In this document: positions 42,515 to 52,143 of the stretch, one piece after another
Layout of the letters: every line of letters starts with the position of its first letter
How positions within the stretch are numbered: position 1 is the first letter of the stretch
Notes under the pieces: model-generated
What the model was told of the DNA's origin: nothing
Databases searched by the model: none
Seen by the model: the letters and a program-made list of their open reading frames with translations, nothing else
Translations under genes and position numbers: made by a program
Source of the DNA: CAIUGU01 sp965279735
GTDB lineage: Bacteria > Pseudomonadota > Gammaproteobacteria > Steroidobacterales > Steroidobacteraceae
Reading direction: 5' to 3'
Assembly (NCBI GenBank): GCA_965279735.1
Contig: OZ257260.1
Span: 1,364,001 to 1,428,000 of the forward strand
Length of the DNA: 64,000 bases

Positions 42515-43405
42515 TTATTTCGCCTTGAGGTTTGCGGCCAGTTCGGTCAGGTACCGGGTGAACGGAACCCCGAGATTCTCGTGCTTCAGGCCGAACTCGA
42601 CCGTAGCCTTGAGATACCCGAGTTTGCTGCCGCAATCGTACCGCTTGCCGTCGAATTCATAGGCGTAGACGGCCTCGTCGCTCAACAGGTCGGCAATGGC
42701 GTCTGTCAGCTGGATTTCGCCACCCGCCCCGCGACCCGTGTGCTGGAGCTTGTCGAAAATTCGAGGACTGAGCAGGTAACGCCCCACGACCGCAAGGTTC
42801 GAAGGGGCATTCTGGGGACGGGGTTTTTCCACGATCTGCTTGACCTTGCTTACCCGGCCCTGCTTGTCGGTGGTGGCCACAATGCCGTACTTGTCCGTCT
42901 CGTTGGGAGGAACGGTCTCGACACCGAGAATGCTGCCACCGGTTGAGGCATGCACTTCCGCCATCTGCTTGAAGCACGGCACGTCGGCATCGATCAGGTC
43001 ATCTGCGAGGTGAATGAAGAAAGGTTCGTTGCCTACCACGGGGCGAGCGCACAGCACTGCATGACCGAGGCCCAGGGGAGAAGGCTGGCGGATGTAGATG
43101 CAACTCGCATACGAAGGCACGATGTCCTTGAGGAGCTTGAGCAGGTCTTCCTTGCCCTGCTCCTTGAGCGCTTCTTCCAGCTCGTGATCGGTATCGAAGT
43201 GATCCTCGATCGACCGCTTGGAGCTGCCGGTGATGAACACCAGCTTGTCTGCACCAGCGCGCAGCGCCTCTTCAGCGGCGTACTGGATCAGCGGCTTGTC
43301 GACAATCGGCAGCATCTCTTTCGGGCTGGCCTTCGTCGCCGGCAGGAATCGAGTACCGCGACCCGCCACTGGAAATACCGCTGTCTTGATCTGTGTCACC
43401 TGCAA
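42515..43405 (-). CDS. galU: UTP-glucose-1-phosphate uridylyltransferase
   Basis: The 296-residue enzyme has AGRGTRFLPATKASPKEMLP and DKPLIQYAAEEALRAG at the N-terminus, with the central LGVETVPPNETDKYGIV. It makes UDP-glucose for envelope polysaccharides and trehalose. Length is normal. It is a single gene, followed by tRNA-Asn on the same strand. Confidence 0.98.
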   Translation of the reverse strand: MQVTQIKTAVFPVAGRGTRFLPATKASPKEMLPIVDKPLIQYAAEEALRAGADKLVFITGSSKRSIEDHFDTDHELEEALKEQGKEDLLKLLKDIVPSYASCIYIRQPSPLGLGHAVLCARPVVGNEPFFIHLADDLIDADVPCFKQMAEVHASTGGSILGVETVPPNETDKYGIVATTDKQGRVSKVKQIVEKPRPQNAPSNLAVVGRYLLSPRIFDKLQHTGRGAGGEIQLTDAIADLLSDEAVYAYEFDGKRYDCGSKLGYLKATVEFGLKHENLGVPFTRYLTELAANLKAK

Positions 43406-43579
43406 ACCTCCGGGAAACTGGAGGCCGGATGATACCCCAGCGGCACAAGCCCCAACCCGGGGGGAAGTTCACGCTTTTACAGAGACGGGCAGCAGTTACA
43501 AGGCTGCTTACTGCCAGGCAACAAGGATCAGGCGACGTGGCAGGCTTGTCCGGCCACGCCGCCCTCACTGATGCAGGCC

Positions 43580-43894
43580 TTATTCCGGCTGCTTGGCGCC
43601 ACCGGCGGGAGCCCGCTCAAGCCGGATATTGGCGCGATTCGTTTCGACGACTTTCGCCCCGATGCCCTTGATCTTGAGCAGGTCCTCGGCGCTCTTGAAA
43701 GCCCCGTTTTTCTCGCGATAGGCGACGATGGCCTGGGCACGGGACATGCCGATCCCGTTGAGTTCCCTGGCCAGCGTTGCCGCATCCGCCTTGTTGATAT
43801 CGACCGGCCCGGCCCAGCTGAATGCCGGAAGCAGGCTGAGGATGAGTGCCTGGATGATCCAGCGGGCACTGCGCGCGGGTTTTGCGTATGACAT
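43580..43894 (-). CDS. ComEA-like helix-hairpin-helix protein
   Basis: The 104-residue exported protein has a hydrophobic signal (WIIQALILSLLPAFSWAG) and the double HhH motif VDINKADAATLARELNGIGM, then FKSAEDLLKIKGIGAK. ComEA-like proteins bind DNA in the periplasm; the short soluble form may serve in uptake or as a general DNA-binding protein. AAGGAGG is 8 bp upstream of ATG 43894; a longer frame reaching 44167 is not supported. Confidence 0.92.
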   Translation of the reverse strand: MSYAKPARSARWIIQALILSLLPAFSWAGPVDINKADAATLARELNGIGMSRAQAIVAYREKNGAFKSAEDLLKIKGIGAKVVETNRANIRLERAPAGGAKQPE

Positions 43895-44006
43895 TTGAAT
43901 AACCTCCTTGTCCTGGTTGCGAAGCTTCAACGTCGATCGCCGGCCATCGTTGGCGATGGGACAGCTGCGACGCTGGGGCCATTCTCTGCAGCAGGAAGGA
44001 GGATTG

Positions 44007-44047
44007 GCCACGCGAATATCTGGCGCGAATCGCGAGATTTGCGTGGC
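44007..44047 (-). repeat. Imperfect hairpin after lapB
   Basis: GCCACGC and GCGTGGC with inner partly paired arms (AATATCT/AGAT) lie 11 bp beyond the lapB stop. No T-run follows. It may protect or end the lapAB transcript. Confidence 0.4.
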
Positions 44048-44057
44048 TTTCGGCAGC

Positions 44058-45251
44058 TCAGCTGCGCATCTGCAAAGCGGGTGACCGGGTGGTGAGGTCG
44101 ACGCGGGTAATGGGAGTAAGCCCATCCCAGCTGCGGCATCCCGGGCACTGCCAGAAATGCGTTGCACTCGAGAGTCCGCACTCCACGCAACGATAGCGCT
44201 GCGTGCGGCGGAATATTCTCCCCAGCGCGGCGCTCAGGGCTTTCAACTCGCCCTGCCCCAGTTTTGCAGGATCACCGGCGAGCGCGGGAACCAGCTCACT
44301 GAGGTTCGGATCGACGCGAATGAAATCGCGCAGGCATTCGATGACGAAAGGTTCGCTCTCGAGCCCGGCCACGATCGCTGCATAGGCTATTTCCGCACGA
44401 CGGGCGGGCTCTGCCTGCACCCAGGCCTGGAACGCACTCAGGATCGCCTCATTCTGCGTGGCATGCATCGCCTTCATGAAACGCGGCAGCGCCAGCGGCA
44501 GAAGATGAGGATGCAGTTCAACGACGCGGCGGCTCAGGCGGATCGCCAGCTCGGGGTTCCCCTCCTCCAGTGCGATATCTGCCCGCAGCAACGCACTACG
44601 CGGAAAATTGCGCTGCTCGTCGCGAACCTTGTGCAACAGTTGCCGGGCAGCCGCATAGTCCTTTTTCTCCCGCGCTGCCTCGGCCAGTTCGCAGTAGTAG
44701 TGTGCAATCGCTGTCGGGAATTCAGGCGAAACAAGGTACTTCAGGCGTTCGTAAGTGGTGATCGCATCGCGCCACTCGCCTTGCTGTTCGTAAATCCGGA
44801 GCAGATAACGCAGCGCCGCCAGCCTGCGCCCCGTTCCCTCGGCAAGGCGCTGGAACAGCTGCTCGGCACGGTCATAGAGGCCGGCACGGAAATAGTCTTC
44901 ACCGAGGGCAAACATGGCGTGCTCGCGATGGTCCGCCTGCAGCCCCGGCCGGGCCATGATGTTCTCGTGAACCCGGATGGCCTTGTCCGCTTCGCCGCGT
45001 CTCCGGTAGAGCGCTCCCAGTGCAAAGTGGGTCTCGACCGTCTCGTCATCGACCTCGACCATGCGCAGGAAAACTTCGAGGGCCTTGTCCGGTTCCTCGT
45101 TGAGCAGGAAATTGAGGCCTTCGAAGTATTGGGCCTTGAGGGGCCGTTGCGGCTCGCCCTGTCCGGCCGGACGCTGGCGCGCAAAGAACCAGCCTGCAGC
45201 GGCTGCCAGGAACAGCGCGACGACCAGCGCCACGAACAGTTCAGGAGACAT
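44058..45251 (-). CDS. lapB: Lipopolysaccharide assembly protein LapB (YciM)
   Basis: The 397-residue protein has one N-terminal membrane helix (LFVALVVALFLAAAAGWFFA), about nine tetratricopeptide repeats, and a C-terminal rubredoxin-like zinc domain with CVECG and CPGC. It connects FtsH to LpxC turnover in lipopolysaccharide control. ATG 45251 (MSPELF) lies within the lapA end, an 11-bp overlap, showing coupling. Confidence 0.97.
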   Translation of the reverse strand: MSPELFVALVVALFLAAAAGWFFARQRPAGQGEPQRPLKAQYFEGLNFLLNEEPDKALEVFLRMVEVDDETVETHFALGALYRRRGEADKAIRVHENIMARPGLQADHREHAMFALGEDYFRAGLYDRAEQLFQRLAEGTGRRLAALRYLLRIYEQQGEWRDAITTYERLKYLVSPEFPTAIAHYYCELAEAAREKKDYAAARQLLHKVRDEQRNFPRSALLRADIALEEGNPELAIRLSRRVVELHPHLLPLALPRFMKAMHATQNEAILSAFQAWVQAEPARRAEIAYAAIVAGLESEPFVIECLRDFIRVDPNLSELVPALAGDPAKLGQGELKALSAALGRIFRRTQRYRCVECGLSSATHFWQCPGCRSWDGLTPITRVDLTTRSPALQMRS

Positions 45252-45525
45252 TATTGGCGGCTGCGGATCGCGCTTGCGCCTCTGCAAGCCTTAATGCCCG
45301 CCGCAGGCGACCGCGCTCCGTCAGCAGATCGGCAACCCAAGCGAGGCGCCACAGGACGCCGAGCAGCAGCCCCACGACGAACGCAACGATGAGCGCTAGG
45401 CCAATGGGCGGATCGAGATGGATGAAGGCGAGTTCGAGCGACACCCGCTCGTGATTCAGCGCGCCGAAGAGCAGCGCCAACAACGCGAGAACTGCGAGCA
45501 GGACGGCGAACGCAATTCGTTTCAT
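45241..45525 (-). CDS. lapA: Lipopolysaccharide assembly protein LapA
   Basis: The 94-residue inner-membrane protein has two helices (FAVLLAVLALLALLFGAL and IGLALIVAFVVGLLLGVLW) separated by NHERVSLELAFIHLDPP, the LapA pattern. A helical cytoplasmic tail follows. It overlaps lapB and follows ihfB by about 50 bp. Confidence 0.95.
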   Translation of the reverse strand: MKRIAFAVLLAVLALLALLFGALNHERVSLELAFIHLDPPIGLALIVAFVVGLLLGVLWRLAWVADLLTERGRLRRALRLAEAQARSAAANNVS

Positions 45526-45576
45526 TTGGGAAATGCCGCAAACCCGGGCGGCGTTACTCGACCGTCAGACGGAACG

Positions 45577-45879
45577 TCAGTCGCGGATGGGATTGTCGAT
45601 GCCCGCGTTGACGCGTTCGCGAAGATCCTTGCCCGGCTTGAAGTGCGGCACGTACTTGCCCGACAAGGCGACAGTCTCGCCTGTCTTGGGATTGCGTCCC
45701 TGGCGCGGCGGCCGGAAATGCAGCGAGAAGCTGCCAAACCCGCGGATCTCGATGCGGCTGCCCTGCGACAGGGCATCGCCCATGATCTCGAGGATCTGCT
45801 TGACTGCCAGTTCCACGTCCTTGGCTGGCAGATGTTTCTGCTTCGCCGCGATCAGCTCGATGAGTTCCGACTTCGTCAT
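45577..45879 (-). CDS. ihfB: Integration host factor, beta subunit
   Basis: The 100-residue DNABII protein begins MTKSELIELIAAKQKHLPAK and has the wrapping arm GRNPKTGETVALSGKYVPHF. It is the partner of IhfA. Its place directly after rpsA is conserved in gammaproteobacteria. Confidence 0.98.
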   Translation of the reverse strand: MTKSELIELIAAKQKHLPAKDVELAVKQILEIMGDALSQGSRIEIRGFGSFSLHFRPPRQGRNPKTGETVALSGKYVPHFKPGKDLRERVNAGIDNPIRD

Positions 45880-45937
45880 GTCAGGCCCGATTCAGTTGTC
45901 CCGTCCGATCCGCGGAATTCTCAAACATCAGAAGGCT

Positions 45938-45975
45938 GCCGCGGCCGGGGACCCGATGAAGGGTCCGGCCGCGGC
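45938..45975 (-). repeat. Strong GC-rich hairpin between rpsA and ihfB
   Basis: GCCGCGGCCGG and CCGGCCGCGGC pair, with an inner ACCC/GGGT stem and a 2-nt bulge. No T-run follows, so it may set the rpsA/ihfB ratio by pausing or mRNA stability. Confidence 0.6.
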
Positions 45976-45981
45976 GGCAGG

Positions 45982-47661
45982 TCAGTTGTCGTTGTCCTGA
46001 CCGGCGATATGCTCTTTCAGCAGGTCGCCGAGGCTGGTGCCCGTCGAGGATTCCGTGCGGTAGCTCTGTACCGCTTCGTTCTCTTCGTGGATTTCCTTGG
46101 CCTTGATCGAGAGCGCAATCGTGCGTGACTTGCGGTCGACGCCCGTGAACTTGGCTTCGACTTCGTCGCCCACTTTCAGCTTGGTACGTGCATCCTCGAC
46201 ACGCTCCTGCGACAGCTCGGAAGCGCGCAGGTGACCGTCGATGCCGCCACCGAGATCGATGATGGCGCCCTTCGCATCGACTTCCTTCACGGTGCCGCGA
46301 ATGATCGTGCCCTTCGGGTTCTCGGCAATCCAGCCGGAGAACGGATCCTTCGCCAGCTGCTTGATGCCGAGCGAAATGCGCTCGCGCTCCGGATCGATGG
46401 CAAGAATGATGGCTTCGAGCTGCTGACCCTTCTGGTAGCTGTGGACAGCTTCTTCGCCGGGAATGTCCCACGAGATGTCCGACAGGTGCACGAGGCCATC
46501 GATGCCGCCCGGCAGGCCGATGAAGATGCCGAAATCGGTGATCGACTTGATCTGGCCTTCGACGCGATCGTCGCGGTTGTAGTTCTCGGTGAACTCCTTC
46601 CACGGGTTGATCTTGCACTGCTTGATACCGAGGGAGATGCGACGACGCTCTTCGTCGATGTCGAGCACCATGACTTCGACTTCCAGGCCGACGTGGACCA
46701 CCTTGGAGGGGTTCACGTTCTTGTTGGTCCAGTCCATCTCGGACACGTGCACGAGGCCTTCGACGCCCTCTTCGATTTCCACGAAGCAGCCGTAGTCGGC
46801 GATGTTCGTCACCTTGCCGAACAGGCGCGTGCCGGTCGGGTAGCGACGGCCGATGCTCTGCCAGGGATCGTTGCCCAGCTGCTTGATGCCGAGGCTGACG
46901 CGCTGACGCTCGCGGTCGAACTTCAGGATGCGAACATCGATTTCATCGCCTACGTTGACGACTTCCGAAGGATGCTTGACGCGCTTCCATGCCATGTCCG
47001 TGATGTGCAGCAGGCCATCGATGCCGCCGAGGTCGACGAACGCACCGTAATCGGTGAGGTTCTTGACGACGCCCTTGACGACCGTGCCTTCCTGCAGCTT
47101 CTCGAGCAGCTCCGAACGCTCGGCACTGCTTTCCTGTTCGACCACTGCGCGGCGCGAGACGACAACGTTGTTGCGCTTCTGGTCCAGCTTGATGACCTTG
47201 AACTCAAGGACCTTGCCTTCGAGGTACGAGGGATCGCGCACGGGGCGCACGTCCACCAGCGAACCCGGCAGGAACGCGCGGACGAAATCGATTTCGACCG
47301 TGAAGCCGCCCTTGACGCGACCGTTAATGATGCCCTTGATGATTTCCTGCTTCTCGAAAGCCTGTTCGAGGCGCGTCCACGTGCGTGCGCGCTTGGCTTT
47401 CTCGCGGGAGAGACGGGTTTCGCCCGAGCCGTCCTCGAAGCTGTCGAGCGCGACTTCGATGTCGTCGCCGACGCTGATTTCAAGTTCGCCGCGTTCATTC
47501 TTGAACTGCTCGAGCGGAATGACTGCTTCGCTCTTGAGCCCGGCGTTGACCAGAACGACGTCGGAACCGATTTCGACGACGCGTCCCATCAGGATGGTGC
47601 CCGGCTTGATCTTCTGGCTGGCCAGGCTTTCTTCGAACAGTTGCGCAAAACTCTCGGTCAT
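45982..47661 (-). CDS. rpsA: Ribosomal protein S1
   Basis: The 559-residue protein has six S1 OB-fold repeats, the last four carrying KVTNIADYGCFVEI-like and KSITDFGIFIGL-like starts. It binds mRNA on the 30S subunit and represses its own translation. Length equals the gammaproteobacterial norm. The 143-bp leader follows cmk. Confidence 0.98.
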   Translation of the reverse strand: MTESFAQLFEESLASQKIKPGTILMGRVVEIGSDVVLVNAGLKSEAVIPLEQFKNERGELEISVGDDIEVALDSFEDGSGETRLSREKAKRARTWTRLEQAFEKQEIIKGIINGRVKGGFTVEIDFVRAFLPGSLVDVRPVRDPSYLEGKVLEFKVIKLDQKRNNVVVSRRAVVEQESSAERSELLEKLQEGTVVKGVVKNLTDYGAFVDLGGIDGLLHITDMAWKRVKHPSEVVNVGDEIDVRILKFDRERQRVSLGIKQLGNDPWQSIGRRYPTGTRLFGKVTNIADYGCFVEIEEGVEGLVHVSEMDWTNKNVNPSKVVHVGLEVEVMVLDIDEERRRISLGIKQCKINPWKEFTENYNRDDRVEGQIKSITDFGIFIGLPGGIDGLVHLSDISWDIPGEEAVHSYQKGQQLEAIILAIDPERERISLGIKQLAKDPFSGWIAENPKGTIIRGTVKEVDAKGAIIDLGGGIDGHLRASELSQERVEDARTKLKVGDEVEAKFTGVDRKSRTIALSIKAKEIHEENEAVQSYRTESSTGTSLGDLLKEHIAGQDNDN

Positions 47662-47781
47662 GTTGTTTCCGGGGTCGATACGACCCGCTGACCCTCACCG
47701 TCATCCCGACGCACAAGGGGTTGTTGAATCAGCCGCACGTCCTGTGCAGCACGTTGAAAATCACGAGACAGAAAACGGAAA

Positions 47782-47799
47782 GCGGAAACCGGTTTCCGC
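47782..47799 (-). terminator. Palindromic hairpin between cmk and rpsA
   Basis: GCGGAAACCGGTTTCCGC is a perfect 18-bp palindrome 5 bp beyond the cmk stop. On the minus strand TTTCCGTTTTCTG follows, so it may act as a weak terminator or attenuator before rpsA. Confidence 0.5.
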
Positions 47800-47804
47800 G
47801 GATA

Positions 47805-48488
47805 TCACACGAAGCGTTCGTGAGCCAGTGCGAGCACCTGATCGGCCACGGCGTCGATGGACAGCGACGTCGAATCCACGATCAAGGCATCGCTGGCAGG
47901 CACGAGCGGTGCGACCGGTCGGTTGATATCCCGTCGGTCACGTTCGGCGATCTCCCGCGAAAGGGCGGCAAGGCTAACATCTAGTCCCTTGTCTTTCAAC
48001 TGCTTATGACGTCGGCGAGCCCGTTCTTCGGCGCTCGCGGTCAGGAAGATTTTGACCCCGGCGGCCGGGAAGATAACGGTCCCCATATCCCGGCCATCCG
48101 CCACCAGACCCGGTGGCTGGGCAAAGGCGCGCTGCCGGTCGATGAGGGCGGCTCTGACGGACGGCATGACCGCTACCCGGGAAGCGTCGTCCCCTGCCCG
48201 CTCGGTTCTGATCATGGCCGTGACGTCCTGCCCCTTGAGCCAGACCTGCTCGTCACCCGCGGCGGTACTGGTAAAGCGGACATCCAGACTCTGGGCAATC
48301 GCGGCGTGGGCGTCCTGGTCTTCCGGATCGAGGCCGGCTTGACGCGCCGCGAGAGCGACCAGCCGATAGAGAGCGCCGCTATCGAGCAAATGCCAGCCCA
48401 GACGATCGGCGACCCGTCGCGCGATGGTGCCCTTGCCTGATCCGCTCGGACCATCAATCGTAATGAGAGGAATGGACTCCACAGACAT
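47805..48488 (-). CDS. cmk: Cytidylate kinase
   Basis: The 227-residue P-loop kinase has GPSGSGKGTIARRVADRLGW, LVADGRDMGTVIFP and the lid region RARRRHKQLKDKG. It phosphorylates CMP and dCMP. It lies 4 bp after aroA, the usual pairing. Confidence 0.98.
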   Translation of the reverse strand: MSVESIPLITIDGPSGSGKGTIARRVADRLGWHLLDSGALYRLVALAARQAGLDPEDQDAHAAIAQSLDVRFTSTAAGDEQVWLKGQDVTAMIRTERAGDDASRVAVMPSVRAALIDRQRAFAQPPGLVADGRDMGTVIFPAAGVKIFLTASAEERARRRHKQLKDKGLDVSLAALSREIAERDRRDINRPVAPLVPASDALIVDSTSLSIDAVADQVLALAHERFV

Positions 48489-48492
48489 CCGT

Positions 48493-49806
48493 TCAGGCTA
48501 CCTGATCGAGAGTAAGTCCAGCGGCACGTGCCGTCTCGACGAAGCCGGGGAATGAGGTGGCCACATTGTCGACATCAAGGATGCGGATCGGGGCGGTGGC
48601 CCGGACGCTGGCAACGGCAAACGCCATCGCAATGCGATGGTCACCGTGACTGTTGACTGTTCCACCTGCAAACGGCCTGACACCGGGATGCCCCTCCATC
48701 CGCAACCCATCCGCCAGCACTTCCGATTCCACACCAAGCACCTTGAGCCCATCCGCCATCGCGGCCAGACGGTCCGTTTCCTTGACCCTCAACTCTGCGG
48801 CGCCGGTGACTACGGTTTCGCCTTCGGCACAGGCAGCAGCAATGAAGAAAGCCGGAAACTCGTCGATCGCCAGCGCCACCAGACCTTCCGGTACTTCAAT
48901 CCCTTTCAGGCGACTGGGGCGGATTTCGATGTCGGCTACGGGCTCGGCACCGGCTGAGCGGTGATTGACGAGCCTGAGGTCCGCGCCCATCAACCCGAGG
49001 ATGTCGAGTAGACCCGTGCGAGTGGGGTTGACGCCCACCCCTTTCAAAACCAGCAGATCGCGCGCAGCCAACAGACCGGCGACGATGAAGAACGCGGCAG
49101 AGGAAAAATCGGCGGGCACTTCGAGCGACGCACCCGTCAGCCGCTTCGGCGGCTGCATGCTGATGCGCCCGCGTGCAGCCTCAACCTGTACATCGAATGT
49201 CTGGAACATCCGTTCCGTGTGATCCCGCGTCACGCCGGGTTCGACGACCGTGGTCGGCCCTTCGGCGTACAGGCCCGCCAGCATGACAGCCGATTTGACC
49301 TGCGCACTCGCCATCGGCAAATCATAGTGAATACCGTGCAGGCGCTGCCCGCCGTGGATACGCACGGGCGGCTTGCCGCTTGCGGTATCGATCTTCGCTC
49401 CCATGAGCCTGAGCGGAATCGCAACGCGCTCCATCGGCCGTGTCATCAGGGACTCATCGCCGATCAGTTCCGAGGCGAATCCCTGCCCGGCCAGCAGTCC
49501 CGTCATGAGGCGGATGGCGGTGCCGGAATTCCCGAGGTCGAGCGCCTTGCCCGCTGCCTTGAGACCCTGCATGCCAACCCCCTGCACGCTGAGTTCGGTT
49601 GCTGAAGGACGCTGGATGGCAACACCGAGAGACTTCATTGCGGCCATGGTCGCGAGGCAATCCTCGCTGGCCAGGAACCCCCTGACTTCCGTCTGCCCCG
49701 ACGCGATGCTGCCCAGCATCAGCGAACGATGCGAGATCGATTTGTCGCCGGGAACGGTCAGTTCGCCGCGAACCTGTTCAACGGGGTTCACCAGATAGGA
49801 AGACAT
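48493..49806 (-). CDS. aroA: 3-phosphoshikimate 1-carboxyvinyltransferase (EPSP synthase)
   Basis: The 437-residue enzyme has VPGDKSISHRSLML, LGNSGTAIRLMTGLLAGQ and, near the C-terminus, NSHGDHRIAMAFAVA. It catalyses the sixth shikimate step. ATG 49806 is the likely start; the open frame to 49815 begins with TTG. It follows hisC after about 44 bp. Confidence 0.97.
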   Translation of the reverse strand: MSSYLVNPVEQVRGELTVPGDKSISHRSLMLGSIASGQTEVRGFLASEDCLATMAAMKSLGVAIQRPSATELSVQGVGMQGLKAAGKALDLGNSGTAIRLMTGLLAGQGFASELIGDESLMTRPMERVAIPLRLMGAKIDTASGKPPVRIHGGQRLHGIHYDLPMASAQVKSAVMLAGLYAEGPTTVVEPGVTRDHTERMFQTFDVQVEAARGRISMQPPKRLTGASLEVPADFSSAAFFIVAGLLAARDLLVLKGVGVNPTRTGLLDILGLMGADLRLVNHRSAGAEPVADIEIRPSRLKGIEVPEGLVALAIDEFPAFFIAAACAEGETVVTGAAELRVKETDRLAAMADGLKVLGVESEVLADGLRMEGHPGVRPFAGGTVNSHGDHRIAMAFAVASVRATAPIRILDVDNVATSFPGFVETARAAGLTLDQVA

Positions 49807-49849
49807 GGGGCTCAAGCTCTCACAGTAGTTCGCAGGCAGGCAAGACGAG

Positions 49850-50965
49850 TTACAGCGCGGCGGCCAATCCTTCGATCAGCCGTTCGTTCTGCTCATGCGT
49901 ACCGATGGTGATCCGCAGGTGATTCGGCAGGCCGTAGCCGCCGACCGGACGCACGATCACGCCCACGCGGAGCAGTGCTTCGTACACCGGACCCGCAGGA
50001 CGCGCGCAATCGACCAGCAGAAAATTGCCTGCGGACGCGTAGTGACGAATCTTCAACCGGTCCAGTGCTGCCTGTAGCTGCACCTTCCCGTTTCGATTCA
50101 GTTCCGCTGTCCGGGCGAGATGGGCTTTATCACCGAGCGCGGCTTCGGCTGCAGCGAGCGCCAGGGAATTCACATTGAAGGGTTGCCGCACGCGATTGAC
50201 TACCGCGGCGACTGCCGGACTCGAGAGCGCGTAACCCACCCGCAAACCCGCCAGGCCGTAAGCCTTCGAGAACGTCCGCGTCACGACCAGGTTTGGAAAC
50301 TCGTTGATCCACAGCGATGCATCGGGATAGTCGCCGACGTCGGCGTATTGCCGATACGCTTCATCGACGATCACGATCACCTGCTCCGGAATACTTGCGA
50401 TGAAGTTTCGCAGCGGCGCCGCCTCGAGCCACGTGCCAGTCGGATTGTTGGGGTTCGCGATATAGACAAGTCGCGTGCTGGCATCGATCTGGTTTGCCAT
50501 CGCGTCAAGATCGTGGCCAAAAGCCATTGAATGATCCGCCGGATAGGCAGGTGCGATGCGCGTTGCGGCACCCGTTGCCTGGATGGCGATGCCGTAGATC
50601 GCAAAAGCATATTGCGAAACCACCGCGGAAGTCTCCGGCGTGAGGAATGTCTCCGCCAGCATCACCAGCAGTTCGTTCGAGCCATTCCCGAGCGTGATGC
50701 TTTCCATCGCACAACCATGGTGGCGTGCGAGCGCCTGCTTGAGCGCGAACCCGTTGCCGTCGGGATAGAGGCCGATCTCACGGGTCGCAGCCACGATGGC
50801 GGCGAGCGCCAGCGGCCCCGGACCGAGAGGATTTTCGTTGGACGCAAGCTTGATGCTGTCGGTGACGCCGTACTCGCGTTCGAGTTCGGTGATCGGCTTG
50901 CCTGGAACGTAAGGCGACAGGGTACGGACGGCCGGTGCGGCCAGATCGAGCGCAGTAGCGTTCAT
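49850..50965 (-). CDS. hisC: Histidinol-phosphate aminotransferase
   Basis: The 371-residue PLP enzyme has KLASNENPLGPGPLALAAI, the NPNNPTG loop and the PLP-Lys motif TRTFSKAYGLAGLRVGYA. In this cluster it may act on histidinol phosphate and aromatic oxo-acids. ATG 50965 (MNATALDLAAP) is preferred over a start at 51004 inside pheA. Confidence 0.95.
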   Translation of the reverse strand: MNATALDLAAPAVRTLSPYVPGKPITELEREYGVTDSIKLASNENPLGPGPLALAAIVAATREIGLYPDGNGFALKQALARHHGCAMESITLGNGSNELLVMLAETFLTPETSAVVSQYAFAIYGIAIQATGAATRIAPAYPADHSMAFGHDLDAMANQIDASTRLVYIANPNNPTGTWLEAAPLRNFIASIPEQVIVIVDEAYRQYADVGDYPDASLWINEFPNLVVTRTFSKAYGLAGLRVGYALSSPAVAAVVNRVRQPFNVNSLALAAAEAALGDKAHLARTAELNRNGKVQLQAALDRLKIRHYASAGNFLLVDCARPAGPVYEALLRVGVIVRPVGGYGLPNHLRITIGTHEQNERLIEGLAAAL

Positions 50966-50969
50966 CGGC

Positions 50970-52133
50970 TCACTGGACTGCGCGGGGATAAGACCCGAGC
51001 ACACGGAATAAAGACGCCTGCCCCTTCAGGGCCTCGAGCGCGGACTTGAGTGGTTCTGCATCCGCATGCCCTTCCGCATCGATGAAGAACACGTAATCCC
51101 ATTTCTTCTTTCGTGACGGCCGCGATTCGATACGTGTCAGGCTGATCTTCAATCGTGCGAACGGCTCGAGCAGCCGATGCAACGCGCCGGGTGAATCCGT
51201 ATCGCCAGCAGAGAACATGAGTGTCGTGCGATCGGTGCCACTCGGATTGAAGAGCTTGCGCCCGATGACGAAGAAGCGGGTGGTGTTGTCCGCCTGGTCT
51301 TCGATGTTGGCCACAATCACTTTCAGGCCATAGACCTCGGCGGCCGCCTGCCCCGCTATCGCTGCGGTTCCTTTCTCGTCCCGGGCACGGCGGGCACCTT
51401 CAGCATTGCTGCTGACGGGAATGAGCTCGATGCCCGCCAGGTTCTCGTCCAGCCACGAACGGCACTGCGCCAGTGACTGCTGATGTGAACATACGCGGAC
51501 AATCTTCTTCAGGTCCTGCATCTGGCCCATCAGGTGCTGCTGGATGCGCAGTTCGATTTCGCCGCAGATCTTGAGCGGCGAGCTGATGAACATGTCGAGC
51601 GTGTTATTGACCGTGCCTTCCGTCGAGTTCTCGATGGGCACGACACCGAAATCGGCGTGACCGGCCTGCACTTCCTGGAACACCTCGTTGATCGTCCCGA
51701 GCGGCAGCGCCCGCACGGAATGGCCGAAGTGCTTGAAGACGGCCTGCTGCGTGAACGTGCCTTCAGGACCGAGGAACGCGATCTTGAGCGGCTCCTGCTG
51801 GGCAAGGCATGCAGACATGATTTCACGGAAGAGACGCAGCACTTCCTCATCCCGCAGCGGTCCCTTGTTCCGCTTTAGCACTGAGCGCAGCACCTGTGCT
51901 TCCCGCTCGGGGCGGTAGAAATCAACCGTCTTGCCCTCGGCGTTCTTGGACAGACCCACTTTCTGCGCCAGACCTGCGCGCTGATTGAGCAGCGACTGGA
52001 TGTTCTCATCGACGGCATCGATCTGCCGGCGAATTTCCTCCAGCGGCATTTTCACCGGCGCCTGCGCGGCTTCCGCAGCACTCGTACGCCTTGGTTTGGG
52101 TGTGCGCTTCGGCTTGGGTGTCTTGCTGGCCAA
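50970..52133 (-). CDS. pheA: Bifunctional chorismate mutase / prephenate dehydratase
   Basis: The 387-residue protein has an AroQ chorismate mutase domain (about 28-115, LEEIRRQIDAVDENIQSLLN), the dehydratase domain (FLGPEGTFTQQAVFKHF, PIENSTEGTVNNTLD, CSHQQSLAQCR), and a C-terminal ACT domain with the Phe-binding ESRP motif. A 25-residue Lys/Pro-rich extension precedes the mutase. It makes phenylpyruvate. Confidence 0.97.
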   Translation of the reverse strand: MASKTPKPKRTPKPRRTSAAEAAQAPVKMPLEEIRRQIDAVDENIQSLLNQRAGLAQKVGLSKNAEGKTVDFYRPEREAQVLRSVLKRNKGPLRDEEVLRLFREIMSACLAQQEPLKIAFLGPEGTFTQQAVFKHFGHSVRALPLGTINEVFQEVQAGHADFGVVPIENSTEGTVNNTLDMFISSPLKICGEIELRIQQHLMGQMQDLKKIVRVCSHQQSLAQCRSWLDENLAGIELIPVSSNAEGARRARDEKGTAAIAGQAAAEVYGLKVIVANIEDQADNTTRFFVIGRKLFNPSGTDRTTLMFSAGDTDSPGALHRLLEPFARLKISLTRIESRPSRKKKWDYVFFIDAEGHADAEPLKSALEALKGQASLFRVLGSYPRAVQ

Positions 52134-52143
52134 GATATAAGTC

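Noticed and set aside
43406..43579. Riboswitch or gene in the gap between galU and the comEA-like gene
   Set aside because: No convincing structure, start site or frame was seen.
44157..45392. 411-codon open frame opposite lapB
   Set aside because: lapB motifs (TPR, zinc domain) explain the region.
46231..47691. 486-codon open frame opposite rpsA
   Set aside because: It mirrors the S1 gene. Its residues are rich in Asp, Ala and Val runs typical of antisense frames in GC-rich genes, and no family was recognised.
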